56,017 nt of DNA from Longimicrobiaceae bacterium (GCA_036375715.1 DASVBS010000046.1:1-56017); one strand, 5' to 3'; positions 42,882 through 52,226 are shown, numbered from the stretch's first letter. Notes: generated by a model from the sequence alone, not told the origin. Translations and numbers: made by a program.

Positions 42882-43277
42882 CTAATCTTCCCGCTTCGTA
42901 AACGAACACGGCACCAGCCGCGCTTCGCTCGCCGCGCTGTCGCGAAGGATCCAGTCCCAGCAGTCCACGTCGGAGGTGTTCAGGAAGCTGGCGTATTGAA
43001 CGGGGCCACGGATTCCGCCGCCGAAGCTCTCGGCACGCAGCGTGGACCCGGCGGAGGTCTCCCGGATGGTGCGGCAGACGCGTTTGCCGGAACTCACCGT
43101 GTGCGTGCGGAAGTCGTCGACCCAGACGCGGATCGTGCCCACGGCTTCGCTCAGGTTCTCGACGCACAGCATTACGGACCCGTCACGTGGTCCATGCGAG
43201 TACGCCCTGTGCCGCGACGGAGCACATGCAGACAGTGCCAGCAGGACCAAGATGGGGAGGGAGAGGCGGCGGATCAT
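42882..43277 (-). CDS. Four-cysteine lipoprotein, paralogue of 18937-19335
   Basis: 131 residues. The signal ends in a lipobox (LLALSAC, Cys about 18). The mature domain aligns by eye with the 18937-19335 protein: VMLCVENLS, GTIRVWVDDF, 'R.CRTI', FGGGIRGP, CWDW and a C-terminal VPCSF. Cys positions match, predicting two disulfides. Length is almost identical. The family is unrecognised. It stands alone on the minus strand, and its stop codon lies inside a heptamer repeat unit. ATG 43277 is chosen because the signal peptide starts there. Confidence 0.75.
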   Translation of the reverse strand: MIRRLSLPILVLLALSACAPSRHRAYSHGPRDGSVMLCVENLSEAVGTIRVWVDDFRTHTVSSGKRVCRTIRETSAGSTLRAESFGGGIRGPVQYASFLNTSDVDCWDWILRDSAASEARLVPCSFTKRED

Positions 43278-43442
43278 GGGGGCTCCCGCGTGCGAGGAAG
43301 CAGATTGGAGGAGCGGCAATCAGGGTGAGGGTGGTCGCATGCGGAACAATAGAAATAGGAAGCAGGTTTCGCGCCGTGCGGTCAAGGCCGACGTTGCCTC
43401 GCGTCTGGGTCGAAACTGGCGTCCGCCTCCGCGCCAGATCGA

Positions 43443-43480
43443 CAAAAAATCGGCCCCTCCCCGAACCTCCGGGGAGGGAC
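43443..43480 (-). terminator. Rho-independent terminator after susD (first pair)
   Basis: On the minus strand, CCCTCCCCG pairs with CGGGGAGGG across GAGGTT, followed by GGCCGA and a T run (complement of the A run at 43444-43449). It lies about 23 bases after the SusD stop codon at 43503. The rest of the 43278-43502 gap has no gene. Confidence 0.85.
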
Positions 43481-43502
43481 CGTCCATCATGATCCGGTCG
43501 AC

Positions 43503-45278
43503 TCAGTAACCGGGGTTCTGCACGATCATCGAGTTACGGTTCAACTCGTCGCGGTGGATCGGCATGAAGTACAGCTTGTCGTCCCACGCGCGCGGCTGAA
43601 TGACCCGCGTCTCGTAGCGGTAGTCCGTCCAGGTTTCCCGATTGACGCGGTCCGCTCCCTTCAGGAAGATGTTAATGCCGCGAGCATCTTCGCTCAGCTC
43701 GTCCGGCGCGATCATCCAGCGACGGACATCGAAGAACCGCTGTTCCTCGAAGGCCATCTCGATGCGCCGTTCGCGACGATAGAGCTGGCGCAGCGAATCC
43801 TGGCTGATGCCGGCCGGGATCAGCGGCATGCCAGCCCGGGTGCGAAGCTGGTTCAGCACCCTGATCGCGTCATCCAGCTCGTTCAGCTCGATGGAAGCCT
43901 CGGCATAGTTCAGCAGGGTCTCCGCGTAGCGGAAGAAGATCCACGGGACCTCCTGCTTCACGAACTGGTGGTTCACCGACGGGTCGATGAACTTCTTGAG
44001 ATAGTACCCCGAGTAGGCCCCATTCCAGTCCTCGATCGGACCGTCGCGGGTATCCAGCCCGCCAACGGTGGTGCCGTCAGGCAGCGTCAGCTCGCGGAAG
44101 GTCTGGATGATCCCGTAGGGGTCGAGCTCCTTCACATCGTCCGGACGCTCGCGCCAGGGCGCGCCGTCGTACAGGATCGTGGCATAGAACCGCGGATCGC
44201 GGTTCTCGTAGGGCGCCGCCGCGTGCTCCGGGTTGTTCCAGTCGAACTCGGTGCCATCCGCCATCAGGAAATCGTCTACCAGGTTCTGGATCGGCGTGTT
44301 GCCGCCCCAGTTGTGGTAGCCGTTGGGCCCATTGTGCAGACCCGGATGGTAGCCGTCTCCCCGGTTCACCAGGAAGAACCGGCTCATGATGGCCTCGGAG
44401 CTCGTCTTCTGCAGGAAGAGCTCGTGGAAGTTCTGAGCCGCTTCCTCCGGAGACGCGGGATTCGGGGCGAACAGCTCGTAGAGGCCGAGGTTCATCACGT
44501 CCTCGTTGGCCTGCTTCGCTGCCCGCCACATCGCCGCGCGATCCTGGGCCGTGGGATAGCCCGTCTCGGCCGTGGCGCCTGCACGATGGTAGAGATCGCT
44601 GGCGGCGTAGGTAAGCACCCTGGCTTTCAGCGCGAGCGCGGCGCCCTTGGTGGCGCGGCCCACGTCCGCTCCGCTGTAGCTGAGCGGAAGGAGGTCCGCG
44701 GCGGCCTGGGCGTCCGCGACGATGAAGTCCACCGTCTCCTGGAAGCTGTTCCGCGGCACCTCATACTCCTCATTGAGTCCGTAGACTTTGGTGATCAGCG
44801 GAACGCCGCCATACATCCGCATCAGGTTGTGGTAGAAGTAGGCCCGGAGGAAGAGCGCCTCTCCCTTCATCCGGTTCTTCAGTTCCTCGTCGAAATCGGT
44901 CTGTTCGATATTCTCGAGGAAGATGTTCGTCTGACGGATGCGGAAGTAGTTGTTCGACCAGTCGAAATGGTCGAAGCGGCCATCGTCGATGGCGCCGCGA
45001 TCGCTCGAGGTGAGCGTCGCCTGGACCACGTCGCTGGTGCTGTAGTCGTGGATGAAGTGGGACTCATCGGTCATCGACGAGAGCATGATCTCGTACAGGC
45101 CGTGCCCCATCCCGATGTAGATGTCGTTCAGGAACGTCTCGGCCAGAGACGGATCGGCGAATACCGCCTCGTCCGAGATCTGATCTACTGGAGACAGGTC
45201 CAGGACGTCGTTGTCGCAACCCGTCAGGCCGAGCAGGACCAGCGTCGCTGCCGCGGCGGTGCGAATCTGTCGTCTCAT
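43503..45278 (-). CDS. SusD/RagB-family outer-membrane glycan-binding lipoprotein (pair 1)
   Basis: 591 residues. A lipoprotein signal (LVLLGLTGCDN) leads to the SusD helical scaffold with TPR-like repeats. Typical elements are DQISDEAVFADPSLAETFLN near the N terminus, GEALFLRAYFYHNLMRMYGG (about 116-135), and the C-terminal RTRAGMPL and YRRERRIEMAFEEQRFFDVR. It forms the surface lid of the SusC transporter encoded 12 bases upstream and captures oligosaccharides. The specificity cannot be read from sequence. Confidence 0.94.
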   Translation of the reverse strand: MRRQIRTAAAATLVLLGLTGCDNDVLDLSPVDQISDEAVFADPSLAETFLNDIYIGMGHGLYEIMLSSMTDESHFIHDYSTSDVVQATLTSSDRGAIDDGRFDHFDWSNNYFRIRQTNIFLENIEQTDFDEELKNRMKGEALFLRAYFYHNLMRMYGGVPLITKVYGLNEEYEVPRNSFQETVDFIVADAQAAADLLPLSYSGADVGRATKGAALALKARVLTYAASDLYHRAGATAETGYPTAQDRAAMWRAAKQANEDVMNLGLYELFAPNPASPEEAAQNFHELFLQKTSSEAIMSRFFLVNRGDGYHPGLHNGPNGYHNWGGNTPIQNLVDDFLMADGTEFDWNNPEHAAAPYENRDPRFYATILYDGAPWRERPDDVKELDPYGIIQTFRELTLPDGTTVGGLDTRDGPIEDWNGAYSGYYLKKFIDPSVNHQFVKQEVPWIFFRYAETLLNYAEASIELNELDDAIRVLNQLRTRAGMPLIPAGISQDSLRQLYRRERRIEMAFEEQRFFDVRRWMIAPDELSEDARGINIFLKGADRVNRETWTDYRYETRVIQPRAWDDKLYFMPIHRDELNRNSMIVQNPGY

Positions 45279-45290
45279 TATTGTCAGTCC

Positions 45291-48200
45291 TCAGAACGTG
45301 GCGGATGCGCCGATGTTGAAGACGCGCTTCTGCGGGTAGTACTGACCCGAGCTGCTCCGCGCCTCCGGATCCATCAGCTTGAACTTGTCCCAGGTGACGA
45401 GGTTGAACCCGCTCACGTACAGCCGCAGGTTGCTCATCCCCAACTGGTCAAGCACGCTGTCCGGAACGCGGTAACCAAGCTCGAGCGTCTTCAGACGCAC
45501 GTAGTCCGTCGAGCGCAGGAAGTACGTGTTGTTGTTGGAAACCCAGTACTCGTCCTGCCGGTTGTACGCCCGCGGATGCTTGTCGTTAGGCGCGTCGGGC
45601 CGCCAGCGCTTGTCCGCGTAGTCCTTCAGGTAGTTGCCGATGTCGCCCGACTCGGTCTCCAGGTACTGGACCGCTCCCCAGGCGCCCTGGAAGAAGGCGG
45701 TGACGTCGAAGTCCTTCACCTGCGCACCGAGCGTCAAGCCACCGGTCCAGGTGGGCTCGCCGTTCTTGTTGATCCGCACCCGGTCGTCGGAGGTGATCTC
45801 GTTGTCGCCGTTGACATCCTCGAAGATGATGTCCCCGGGCATGGCACCCGGCCAGTGCGGGTACGCCTCGAGGGCCGCCGAGTCCTCGAACACGCCGATC
45901 GCCCTGTAATAGAGACCGGTGTTCATCTTATGGCCGGTCGACTTCTGATAGTCCGGCGCGCCGGGCGGCTCGTCCCAGTACTTGATGCGGTTCTGGGCGT
46001 AGCCGAAGTTCAGTGTGATGTCGTAGGAGATCTCCGGCGCCACCGCCTCCCGCCACATCAGCGAGCCGTCGTAGCCCCAGCTCTCCACCTGGCCGATGTT
46101 CTCACGCGGCAGGCTGAGGCCGGTCGTCTGCGGAACCGACGCGTTGCGATAGTGCAGAATGTCGTCGCGCAGATAGCTGAAGTAGTCCAGCTCGAAGGCC
46201 AGACGACCGGAGAGCATCTGGCCGTCCAGACCGATGTCCAGCTGGTTGGCAACCTCCCAGGTTACATCCGGGTTGGGCGTGCGGGTCTGGTAGATGCTCT
46301 TGACCTCGTTGTTCACGCCGAAGACGTAACCCCCGCCGAAGCCATAGGTCGCCATGTACTGCCACTGGTCGATCCGGTCGTTACCGGTCTGACCCCAGGA
46401 GGCACGCAGCTTCAGGTCGTCAAAGACGGGCAGCGCATTCTGGAAGAACGGCTCTTCCGAGATTCGCCATCCCGCCGAGACCGCCGGGAAGAAGCCGAAG
46501 CGCTTGTCCTTGGGGAAGATGTACGACCCGTCGTAGCGGCCGATGAACTCGAGCAGGTACTTGTCGGCGAAGTCGTAGTTCAGTCGGGTGAAGTAGTTCT
46601 GCCGCGCTCCGTGGCCGGCGCTGCCCCAGTTGTCCATCTCCGCCTCACCGCCCGCGAACATCTGGTCGATCTCGGAGGAGATGAAGTACTTGCGGAAGGC
46701 ACCGAGGTTGGAGTCCTTGGACGTCTGCCGCTCGACACCGCCCAGGATCGACACCGAGTGGTCGCCGAAGTCCCGCTGGTACTGCGCGACCAGGTTCAGG
46801 AGGACGTCGGTGTCGCGATAGTCCGTCTGACTCAGCTCGGGGTCGCTGAAGCCGCGCTGGGCCGGCGTGAGAACCGGCTCACCGTTCTCGTCCCGGGTGA
46901 CGTAGTCCCAGGTGTACAGCGTCCAGGGCGTCCGCCACTGCTTCTGGTACCGGAACATCTCGTCGTAGGCGGCGTTCGCGCGGAAGGTCAGCCCGTCGAC
47001 GCCCGGCACCGTGATGTCGAAGCCCAGGTTCCCCTGCAGGAAATACCGCTCGTCGTTGTCGTAGCCCGTCGCAGGGGTTCCGATCACGACCGGGTTGTCA
47101 CCGTACTCGATGTCCGGCCCCGGCAGCCCGTTCGGCCAGTAGGCAGGCAGGTTGGGCTTACCGCGCATGATGGAGCGGAAGATCGCGCCCGCGCTGCGGT
47201 TCGGGAAGTTACGGTCCTCCAACCGGCCGCTGACGTCGAAGCGGAGGTTCAGCCAGTCGGTGACCTGACCGTCGATGTTGCTGCGGAAGCTGTACTGGTT
47301 GTAGCGAGTGGCGCTGTTCCGGTAGAAACCGTCCTCGGTGAGGCCGCCCAGGGAGAGATAGTAGCTCACCCGCTCGGCGCCTCCGCGCAGCGAGATGTCT
47401 CCTCGGGTCTGCGTCGACAGCGGCTTGATCACCTCGTCGAACCAGTCGGTGTTCGGGTACAGCCAGGGATCGGCGTTCGGATCCCGGTAGTTCGCGATCT
47501 CATCCTGGGAGTAGCGCGGCTGCCGGCCCCGGTAGATGTCGATCTCGTTGAGCATCTCCATGTAGGTGGCCGCGTCGGCCATCTCCGGGATGCGGGTGGG
47601 CTGGTTGAAGCCCTGGTTGATGTTCATCGACAGCTGCGGGGCGCCGGGCCTACCGCGCTTGGTGGTGATCAGGATCACGCCATTGGCCGCGCGCGATCCG
47701 TAGATCGCCGCCGACGCGTCCTTCAGCACCGAGATGCTCTCGATGTCCTGCGGGTTGAGGCGCTCGAGACCACCGGCGCGGTCCGGAACGCCGTCGATCA
47801 CGATGAGCGGGCTGTTGTTGTTCAGGGTCTGGCTACCGCGGATGCGGATCGAGGAGCCGTCGTAACCAGGCTCGCCGCTCGAGTTGACGGTGACCACACC
47901 CGGCAGCCTGCCGCCGATCGTGTTGGAGACGTTGACCGCCGGCGTGTTCTCGATCGCGTCGCCGGAGATCGCGCTCACGGAGCCAGTCAGGGTCGCCTTT
48001 CGTTGCGTGCCGTAGCCGACCGCCACGATCCCCTCGAGCTGCACCGCCGATGCGGACAGCACCAGGTTAGCCGTGGCGCTCTGGCCCGCCGTGACCGTGA
48101 CCGTGGTGGTCGCCTGCGTGTAGCCGATCATGCTTGCCTGGAGGGTCTGTTGGCCCGCCGGCACGCCCGTCAGGGTGTAGCGCCCGTCGGCGTCCGTGAG

Positions 48201-48380
48201 CCCAACGATCCCCGTTCCCTGCACGGTCACGCTCGCGCCGGAGAGGGGACTGCCGTCGTCCCCGGTCACTGTGCCCGTGACCTGACCCGTTGCCTGCGCC
48301 GAGAGTGACCCGTGCGAGGCAAGCAGGGCGGCTGCCACGATGGCCAGCAACCATCGCTTGCCGTACCTGAGTCCTTTCAT
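45291..48380 (-). CDS. SusC/RagA-family TonB-linked outer-membrane transporter (pair 1)
   Basis: 1029 residues. The signal peptide (ends about residue 28) is followed by a carboxypeptidase-regulatory-like Ig domain (GTVTGDDGSPLSGASVTVQG through VPAGQQTLQASMIGY). The TonB plug has the SusC signature VAVGYGTQRKATLTGSVS and IYGSRAANGVILITTK, and the 22-strand barrel ends in the aromatic motif FNIGASATF. With its SusD it imports oligosaccharides using TonB energy. It is the first gene of the pair; GH30 is divergent from it at 48793. Confidence 0.95.
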   Translation of the reverse strand: MKGLRYGKRWLLAIVAAALLASHGSLSAQATGQVTGTVTGDDGSPLSGASVTVQGTGIVGLTDADGRYTLTGVPAGQQTLQASMIGYTQATTTVTVTAGQSATANLVLSASAVQLEGIVAVGYGTQRKATLTGSVSAISGDAIENTPAVNVSNTIGGRLPGVVTVNSSGEPGYDGSSIRIRGSQTLNNNSPLIVIDGVPDRAGGLERLNPQDIESISVLKDASAAIYGSRAANGVILITTKRGRPGAPQLSMNINQGFNQPTRIPEMADAATYMEMLNEIDIYRGRQPRYSQDEIANYRDPNADPWLYPNTDWFDEVIKPLSTQTRGDISLRGGAERVSYYLSLGGLTEDGFYRNSATRYNQYSFRSNIDGQVTDWLNLRFDVSGRLEDRNFPNRSAGAIFRSIMRGKPNLPAYWPNGLPGPDIEYGDNPVVIGTPATGYDNDERYFLQGNLGFDITVPGVDGLTFRANAAYDEMFRYQKQWRTPWTLYTWDYVTRDENGEPVLTPAQRGFSDPELSQTDYRDTDVLLNLVAQYQRDFGDHSVSILGGVERQTSKDSNLGAFRKYFISSEIDQMFAGGEAEMDNWGSAGHGARQNYFTRLNYDFADKYLLEFIGRYDGSYIFPKDKRFGFFPAVSAGWRISEEPFFQNALPVFDDLKLRASWGQTGNDRIDQWQYMATYGFGGGYVFGVNNEVKSIYQTRTPNPDVTWEVANQLDIGLDGQMLSGRLAFELDYFSYLRDDILHYRNASVPQTTGLSLPRENIGQVESWGYDGSLMWREAVAPEISYDITLNFGYAQNRIKYWDEPPGAPDYQKSTGHKMNTGLYYRAIGVFEDSAALEAYPHWPGAMPGDIIFEDVNGDNEITSDDRVRINKNGEPTWTGGLTLGAQVKDFDVTAFFQGAWGAVQYLETESGDIGNYLKDYADKRWRPDAPNDKHPRAYNRQDEYWVSNNNTYFLRSTDYVRLKTLELGYRVPDSVLDQLGMSNLRLYVSGFNLVTWDKFKLMDPEARSSSGQYYPQKRVFNIGASATF

Positions 48381-48792
48381 CCGAAACCTCCAGAGGGGTT
48401 GGGAGGAATCCCATCAGCCATCACGAGCGGCGATCGAGATGGCCGATGGGTACAACGCCGGGTGCTTGGAACAGCCCCGGCCGAAATAGTTCAAAGCTCT
48501 GGAATTGTCGGTGACTGGCGACGCCGAGCTCGGTGTTTCTCCATGACCGGCTGCGGCGGTGCCCGGACGCACGAGCCTCCGGGCGGCGAACCATCTAGCG
48601 ACGGTCGGCCACGCGACCCCTGATTCTTCGGAAATGCCGGACTCGCGCGATTCGGTGAGATAAGCGCGCGTCGAAATCGACGGTGTTCGTTTGGGGTTTC
48701 AAGTCGAGCGATACACCGATAATGTACCGCCGCCGGTTAGTCAACAGGTCCGCGCCACCTGGCTTTTTCTCCCCTACCCCCCGGTTCACCCG
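48381..48792. other. Divergent region between susC (pair 1) and GH30
   Basis: 412 bases with no convincing gene. A GATAAT hexamer at 48718-48723 could be a -10 for GH30, but no good -35 is present at the right spacing. The susC side shows no clear promoter. No repeat array and no terminator are visible, consistent with a regulatory region between diverging genes. Confidence 0.5.
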
Positions 48793-50412
48793 ATGAATCG
48801 CGCCCCGAGTCAGCACAGGAATCTCCGTATCTTGCGTTTATCCAAGGACTTGTGGCGGATCGCGGCGACCTTTTTGGTCGCTTCCTGTACGGTCGTGGAG
48901 ACGGGTGGAGCGCGAGTGGGGACGGCGGACGAAGAGGTGATCGAGGTCACCCTGCACCCCGACCGGGAGCGCCAGACGATCCACAACTTCGGCGCCTCCG
49001 ACGCCTGGAGCATCCAGTTCGTGGGCGAACACTGGCCGGAGGTCAAGCGGGAGCGCATCGCGGACCTGCTCTTCAGCACCGACACGACCGCGGATGGATC
49101 CCCGATCGGGATCGGCTTGAGCGCCTGGCGCTTCAACCTCGGTGCGGGGAGCGTGGAGCAGGGCAGGGAGAGCGGGATCCGTGACCGCTGGCGCCGAGCC
49201 GAGTCCTTCCTGCGCGCCGACGGCTCGTTCGATGCCGCGGCGCAGCCAGGCCAGCGTGCCTTCCTCCGGGCGGCGCGCGCGCGAGGCGTCGAGCAGTTCT
49301 ACGCCTTCACCAACAGCCCGCCGGTGGCAATCACCCGGAACGGTCGGGCCCACTCCAGCGGCGGAGACGCCGCCAACCTCGCTCCGGAGCGCTATGCCGA
49401 CTACGCGCGCGTCCTGGTGCGCGCGCTCGACGAGATCCGCCGGACCGACGGCGTGACCTTCACCTATGTCAGCCCGGTGAACGAGCCCCAATGGGATTGG
49501 ACGGGAGGGCAGGAGGGGGGCCCCTGGAGGAATGAGGAGATCGCGGCCTTCGCGCGCGAGCTCAGCGGCGCGCTGGTCGAAGCGGGACTCCCGACCCGGA
49601 TCGAGCTGGCCGAGACCGCCCGGCTCAACTACCTCTACGAGACCGCCGACAAGCCCACCCGCGGAGCACAGGCGCGAGCCTTCTTCGATCCCGCATCACC
49701 CCACTTCGTGGGCGATCTCCCCCACGTCTCCCCGAGCCTCGCCGCGCACAGCTATTTCACCACCTATCCGGCCGACACTCTGCGCTCGGTGCGGCGGCGG
49801 GTGCGCGAGGAGCTGCGGGCCGTCGACCCCGAGCTCGAGCTGGTCATCAGCGAGTACTGCGTGCTGGAGGACAACCCGCTGATCGAGGGCAGCGGTCGTG
49901 ACCTGGGGATGAACACTGCCCTGTATGTGACCGGGGTGATTCACTCCGACCTGGTGGACGCGGAGGCGAGCGCCTGGCAGTGGTGGCTCGCCGTGAGCCC
50001 CTACGACTACAAGGACGGCCTGATCTACATCGACCGCGATACGCTGGACGGCGCTGTCTACGAGTCGAAGCTGTTGTGGGCGTTGGGACATTACTCCCGC
50101 TTCGTCCGTCCGGGCATGCGGCGCATCGAGGTCACCGCCCGGGACACCGTGCTCGTAAACGGCACCGACGCTGAGCTGCTCACCTCCGCTTATCGGGATC
50201 CCGTCACCGGCCGGATGGTCGCCGTCCTCGTCAACCGAGGCGAGGAGGCTCGGCGGGTGAGGCTGATCGGGATGCGGGGGGGAGCGGTCTACCGCACTAC
50301 GGAGGATCCGGATGTGAACCTGCGGCGCGACGGGAGCCTATCCGCGGAGGGGGAGCTGCTGGTACCGGGGAGGAGTCTGGTGACGGTGGCGGGGGAGGGA
50401 GTGACAGGGTGA
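48793..50412 (+). CDS. Glycoside hydrolase family 30, endo-beta-1,6-galactanase-like, lipoprotein
   Basis: 539 residues. A signal with lipobox-like Cys (TFLVASCTV) precedes a (beta/alpha)8 catalytic domain plus a C-terminal beta domain. The GH30 acid/base Glu231 is in SPVNEPQWDW and the nucleophile Glu354 in LVISEYCVLEDNP. The substrate-side block HNFGASDAWSIQFVGEHWP and GIGLSAWRFNLGAGS match endo-beta-1,6-galactanases better than glucosylceramidases or xylanases. It should cut beta-1,6-galactan side chains of type II arabinogalactan at the cell surface. The last codons and the stop lie inside the GTGACAAG repeat array. It is convergent with the second susD. Confidence 0.88.
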   Translation: MNRAPSQHRNLRILRLSKDLWRIAATFLVASCTVVETGGARVGTADEEVIEVTLHPDRERQTIHNFGASDAWSIQFVGEHWPEVKRERIADLLFSTDTTADGSPIGIGLSAWRFNLGAGSVEQGRESGIRDRWRRAESFLRADGSFDAAAQPGQRAFLRAARARGVEQFYAFTNSPPVAITRNGRAHSSGGDAANLAPERYADYARVLVRALDEIRRTDGVTFTYVSPVNEPQWDWTGGQEGGPWRNEEIAAFARELSGALVEAGLPTRIELAETARLNYLYETADKPTRGAQARAFFDPASPHFVGDLPHVSPSLAAHSYFTTYPADTLRSVRRRVREELRAVDPELELVISEYCVLEDNPLIEGSGRDLGMNTALYVTGVIHSDLVDAEASAWQWWLAVSPYDYKDGLIYIDRDTLDGAVYESKLLWALGHYSRFVRPGMRRIEVTARDTVLVNGTDAELLTSAYRDPVTGRMVAVLVNRGEEARRVRLIGMRGGAVYRTTEDPDVNLRRDGSLSAEGELLVPGRSLVTVAGEGVTG

Positions 50413-50556
50413 CAAGGTGACAAGGTGACAAGGTGACAAGGTGAACGGCACGCAGGGCATCCATCCGAGCCACACGCCATCCACGATTGCGTTGACCAGC
50501 ACGGCAGCATCCGATTCCGCGCCGCCGTTCACCTTGTCACCTTGTCACTGTTCACC
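50401..50556. repeat. Inverted octamer arrays (GTGACAAG / CTTGTCAC) between convergent genes
   Basis: Left arm, six in-phase 8-mers: GTGACAGG 50401-50408, GTGACAAG four times (50409-50440), then the cap unit GTGAACGG 50441-50448. Right arm: cap CCGTTCAC 50525-50532, then CTTGTCAC 50533-50540 and 50541-50548, and a decayed unit. The core of 76 bases is unrelated. The first units encode the end of GH30 and supply its stop codon (TGA 50410-50412). The right arm ends about 10 bases before the susD stop at 50567. Confidence 0.92.
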
Positions 50557-50566
50557 CACCGTGCCC

Positions 50567-52159
50567 TCAATACCCCGGGTTCTGCGAGATATTTGAATTC
50601 AGATCCACCTCCTTCTGCGGAATGGGCCAGAGCATGTCGCGCGCGGGATCGAACGAGCGGAAATCGGCCGGGATGGTCTGCAGGTTTCCGTTCTCGTCGA
50701 TGTAGTCGATCCCGTAGTGCTGACCCGCCATCACCTGCTGGGCGATGCCCCAGCGCCGGATGTCGAACAGGCGTAGCCCTTCGAAGGCCAGCTCGATACG
50801 CCGCTCGTGCCGCACGATCTCACGCAGCTCATCCTGCGTGTGCGGCGGCGTGATCTCCGGCATGTCCGCCCGGGAACGCACCGCGTTGATGGCGTCGTAG
50901 ACCGTCTGATCGATCTGGTTCAGCTCGATCTTGGCTTCGGCGTACATCAACAGGACGTCCGCATAGCGCATCAGGATGAAGTCCACGCCGCTGTTGCCGC
51001 GATCGTTCTTATCCTCCGGGTTTACGTACTTGATGAACTGGTACCCGGTGGCGGTGGCGTTGAAGTCGCTGCGCACCTGGTCGGGCGTGGTGCTGCTCGG
51101 CAGCGAGTTGTACACGACCCCGTCGAAGAGTGCGCCGGGATACAGCAGGGTCGAGTACATCCGCGGATCACGGTTCTCGTACGGGTTGTCCGGGTCGAAG
51201 AGCGGAGACTCGTCGATGGGCAGCCCGTCGATCATGTGGTAGTCGTCCACCAGCGAGCGGAGCGGGGTGAAGGTGCTCCCTCCCTGGAAGGAGCGCGGGC
51301 CGTAGTCCGCGAACGCCCCTTGCGGACGGATGGTCTGGGCACGGCGGTCGGCGAAGATGATCTCCCGACTCTCGTCGCCGGCGTAGCGGGTGAGATTATG
51401 GTAATCAGGCTCCAGGATGTACTCCCCGCTGGCCATGACCTCCTGCGCCGCGGCCACCACGGTGTTCCAGTCGTTCGCCCAGAGGGCCGCACGGGCCTTG
51501 TAGCCGAGTGCCGCACCACGGGTGGCGCGCCCGTACTGCTCCGGAGGGTACTCCGACCTCTCGGGGAGCACTGCTGCGGCCGCGTCCAGGTCGGCGTAGA
51601 TCTGCTCCTGGATCTGGGCTCGCGGCGTGCGCGTCACGCTGGATGCGGCCGCGATGTCGTCCAGCGGCTCCAGCACCAGCGGTACGTCGCCGAAGAGGTT
51701 GATGAGGTACATGTAGTGGAAGGCGCGATGGAAGCGCGTCTCGGCGATGAGCCGCTCCTTGAGCCCCGCATCGATCGCCTCGATCTCGTCGATGTGCGCG
51801 AGGATCTCGTTGGCCCGGCGAATCGAGCGGTAGGAGTCCGCCCAGAAATCACCGAAGTTGCCGTTGAGCGGCGTGGCCGCGCCCTGCCCGATGGAGTACC
51901 AGTTGTCGAACGATTTCTGCGCCCAGGCGTTGTCGGTCAACGCGTCGAGCTGATACGCGATGCGGTTCGTCCGGTTGGTGCCTCCCGCCTGGTAGAGCTG
52001 GTAGAGGGCGTTCACCGCCAGCTCCGCATCCTTCTGCTGCGTCCAGAAGATCGCGTCGGATACCTCGTCGGGTGGCCGCGTCTCCAGGAAGCTGTCGTCG
52101 CACGCTGCCACCACGATGGCCCCTCCCAGTAGGAGGGCGAGTGCTCTATGTCGTTTCAT
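50567..52159 (-). CDS. SusD/RagB-family outer-membrane glycan-binding lipoprotein (pair 2)
   Basis: 530 residues. Lipoprotein signal GGAIVVAACDDSFLETRPPDE, then the SusD scaffold: FHRAFHYMYLINLFGDVPLV (about 140-159), ATRGAALGYKARAALWANDW, and the C-terminal RSRADMPEITPP and HERRIELAFEGLRLFDIRRWG. The two SusD proteins in the window share only general family features, so they are likely to bind different glycans. ATG 52159 is chosen over a TTG 12 bases upstream. It follows susC of pair 2 by 67 bases. Confidence 0.94.
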   Translation of the reverse strand: MKRHRALALLLGGAIVVAACDDSFLETRPPDEVSDAIFWTQQKDAELAVNALYQLYQAGGTNRTNRIAYQLDALTDNAWAQKSFDNWYSIGQGAATPLNGNFGDFWADSYRSIRRANEILAHIDEIEAIDAGLKERLIAETRFHRAFHYMYLINLFGDVPLVLEPLDDIAAASSVTRTPRAQIQEQIYADLDAAAAVLPERSEYPPEQYGRATRGAALGYKARAALWANDWNTVVAAAQEVMASGEYILEPDYHNLTRYAGDESREIIFADRRAQTIRPQGAFADYGPRSFQGGSTFTPLRSLVDDYHMIDGLPIDESPLFDPDNPYENRDPRMYSTLLYPGALFDGVVYNSLPSSTTPDQVRSDFNATATGYQFIKYVNPEDKNDRGNSGVDFILMRYADVLLMYAEAKIELNQIDQTVYDAINAVRSRADMPEITPPHTQDELREIVRHERRIELAFEGLRLFDIRRWGIAQQVMAGQHYGIDYIDENGNLQTIPADFRSFDPARDMLWPIPQKEVDLNSNISQNPGY

Positions 52160-52226
52160 GAGTATTCGCAATCACCAAGTCGTTGGATAACCCTGTCGCA
52201 GGCGCCACGCGCCCGCGAGCGCCGCC

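Larger units (their letters stand above)
42573..42885. repeat. Inverted heptamer arrays of the GAAGCTA family flanking two terminators
   Basis: The left arm begins on the first base after the Gfo/Idh/MocA stop: GCTGGAA 42573-42579, GCTAGGA 42580-42586, GCCAGAA 42587-42593. After about 260 bases the facing arm reads TAGCTTC 42858-42864, TAGCTTC 42865-42871, CAGCTCC 42872-42878, TAGCTAA 42879-42885. The last unit contains the stop codon of the minus-strand lipoprotein gene (42882-42884). Sequence matches the element at 3047-3222. Confidence 0.8.

Noticed and set aside
43554-48308. A 1584-codon open frame on the plus strand across the first susD-susC pair
   Set aside because: It is antisense to two well-supported genes. 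High-GC codon use leaves the opposite strand open, and the translated protein is Val/Arg/Asp-rich with no domain.
50401-50448. Possible CRISPR array
   Set aside because: Repeat units are contiguous 8-mers with no spacers, and no cas gene is in the window.
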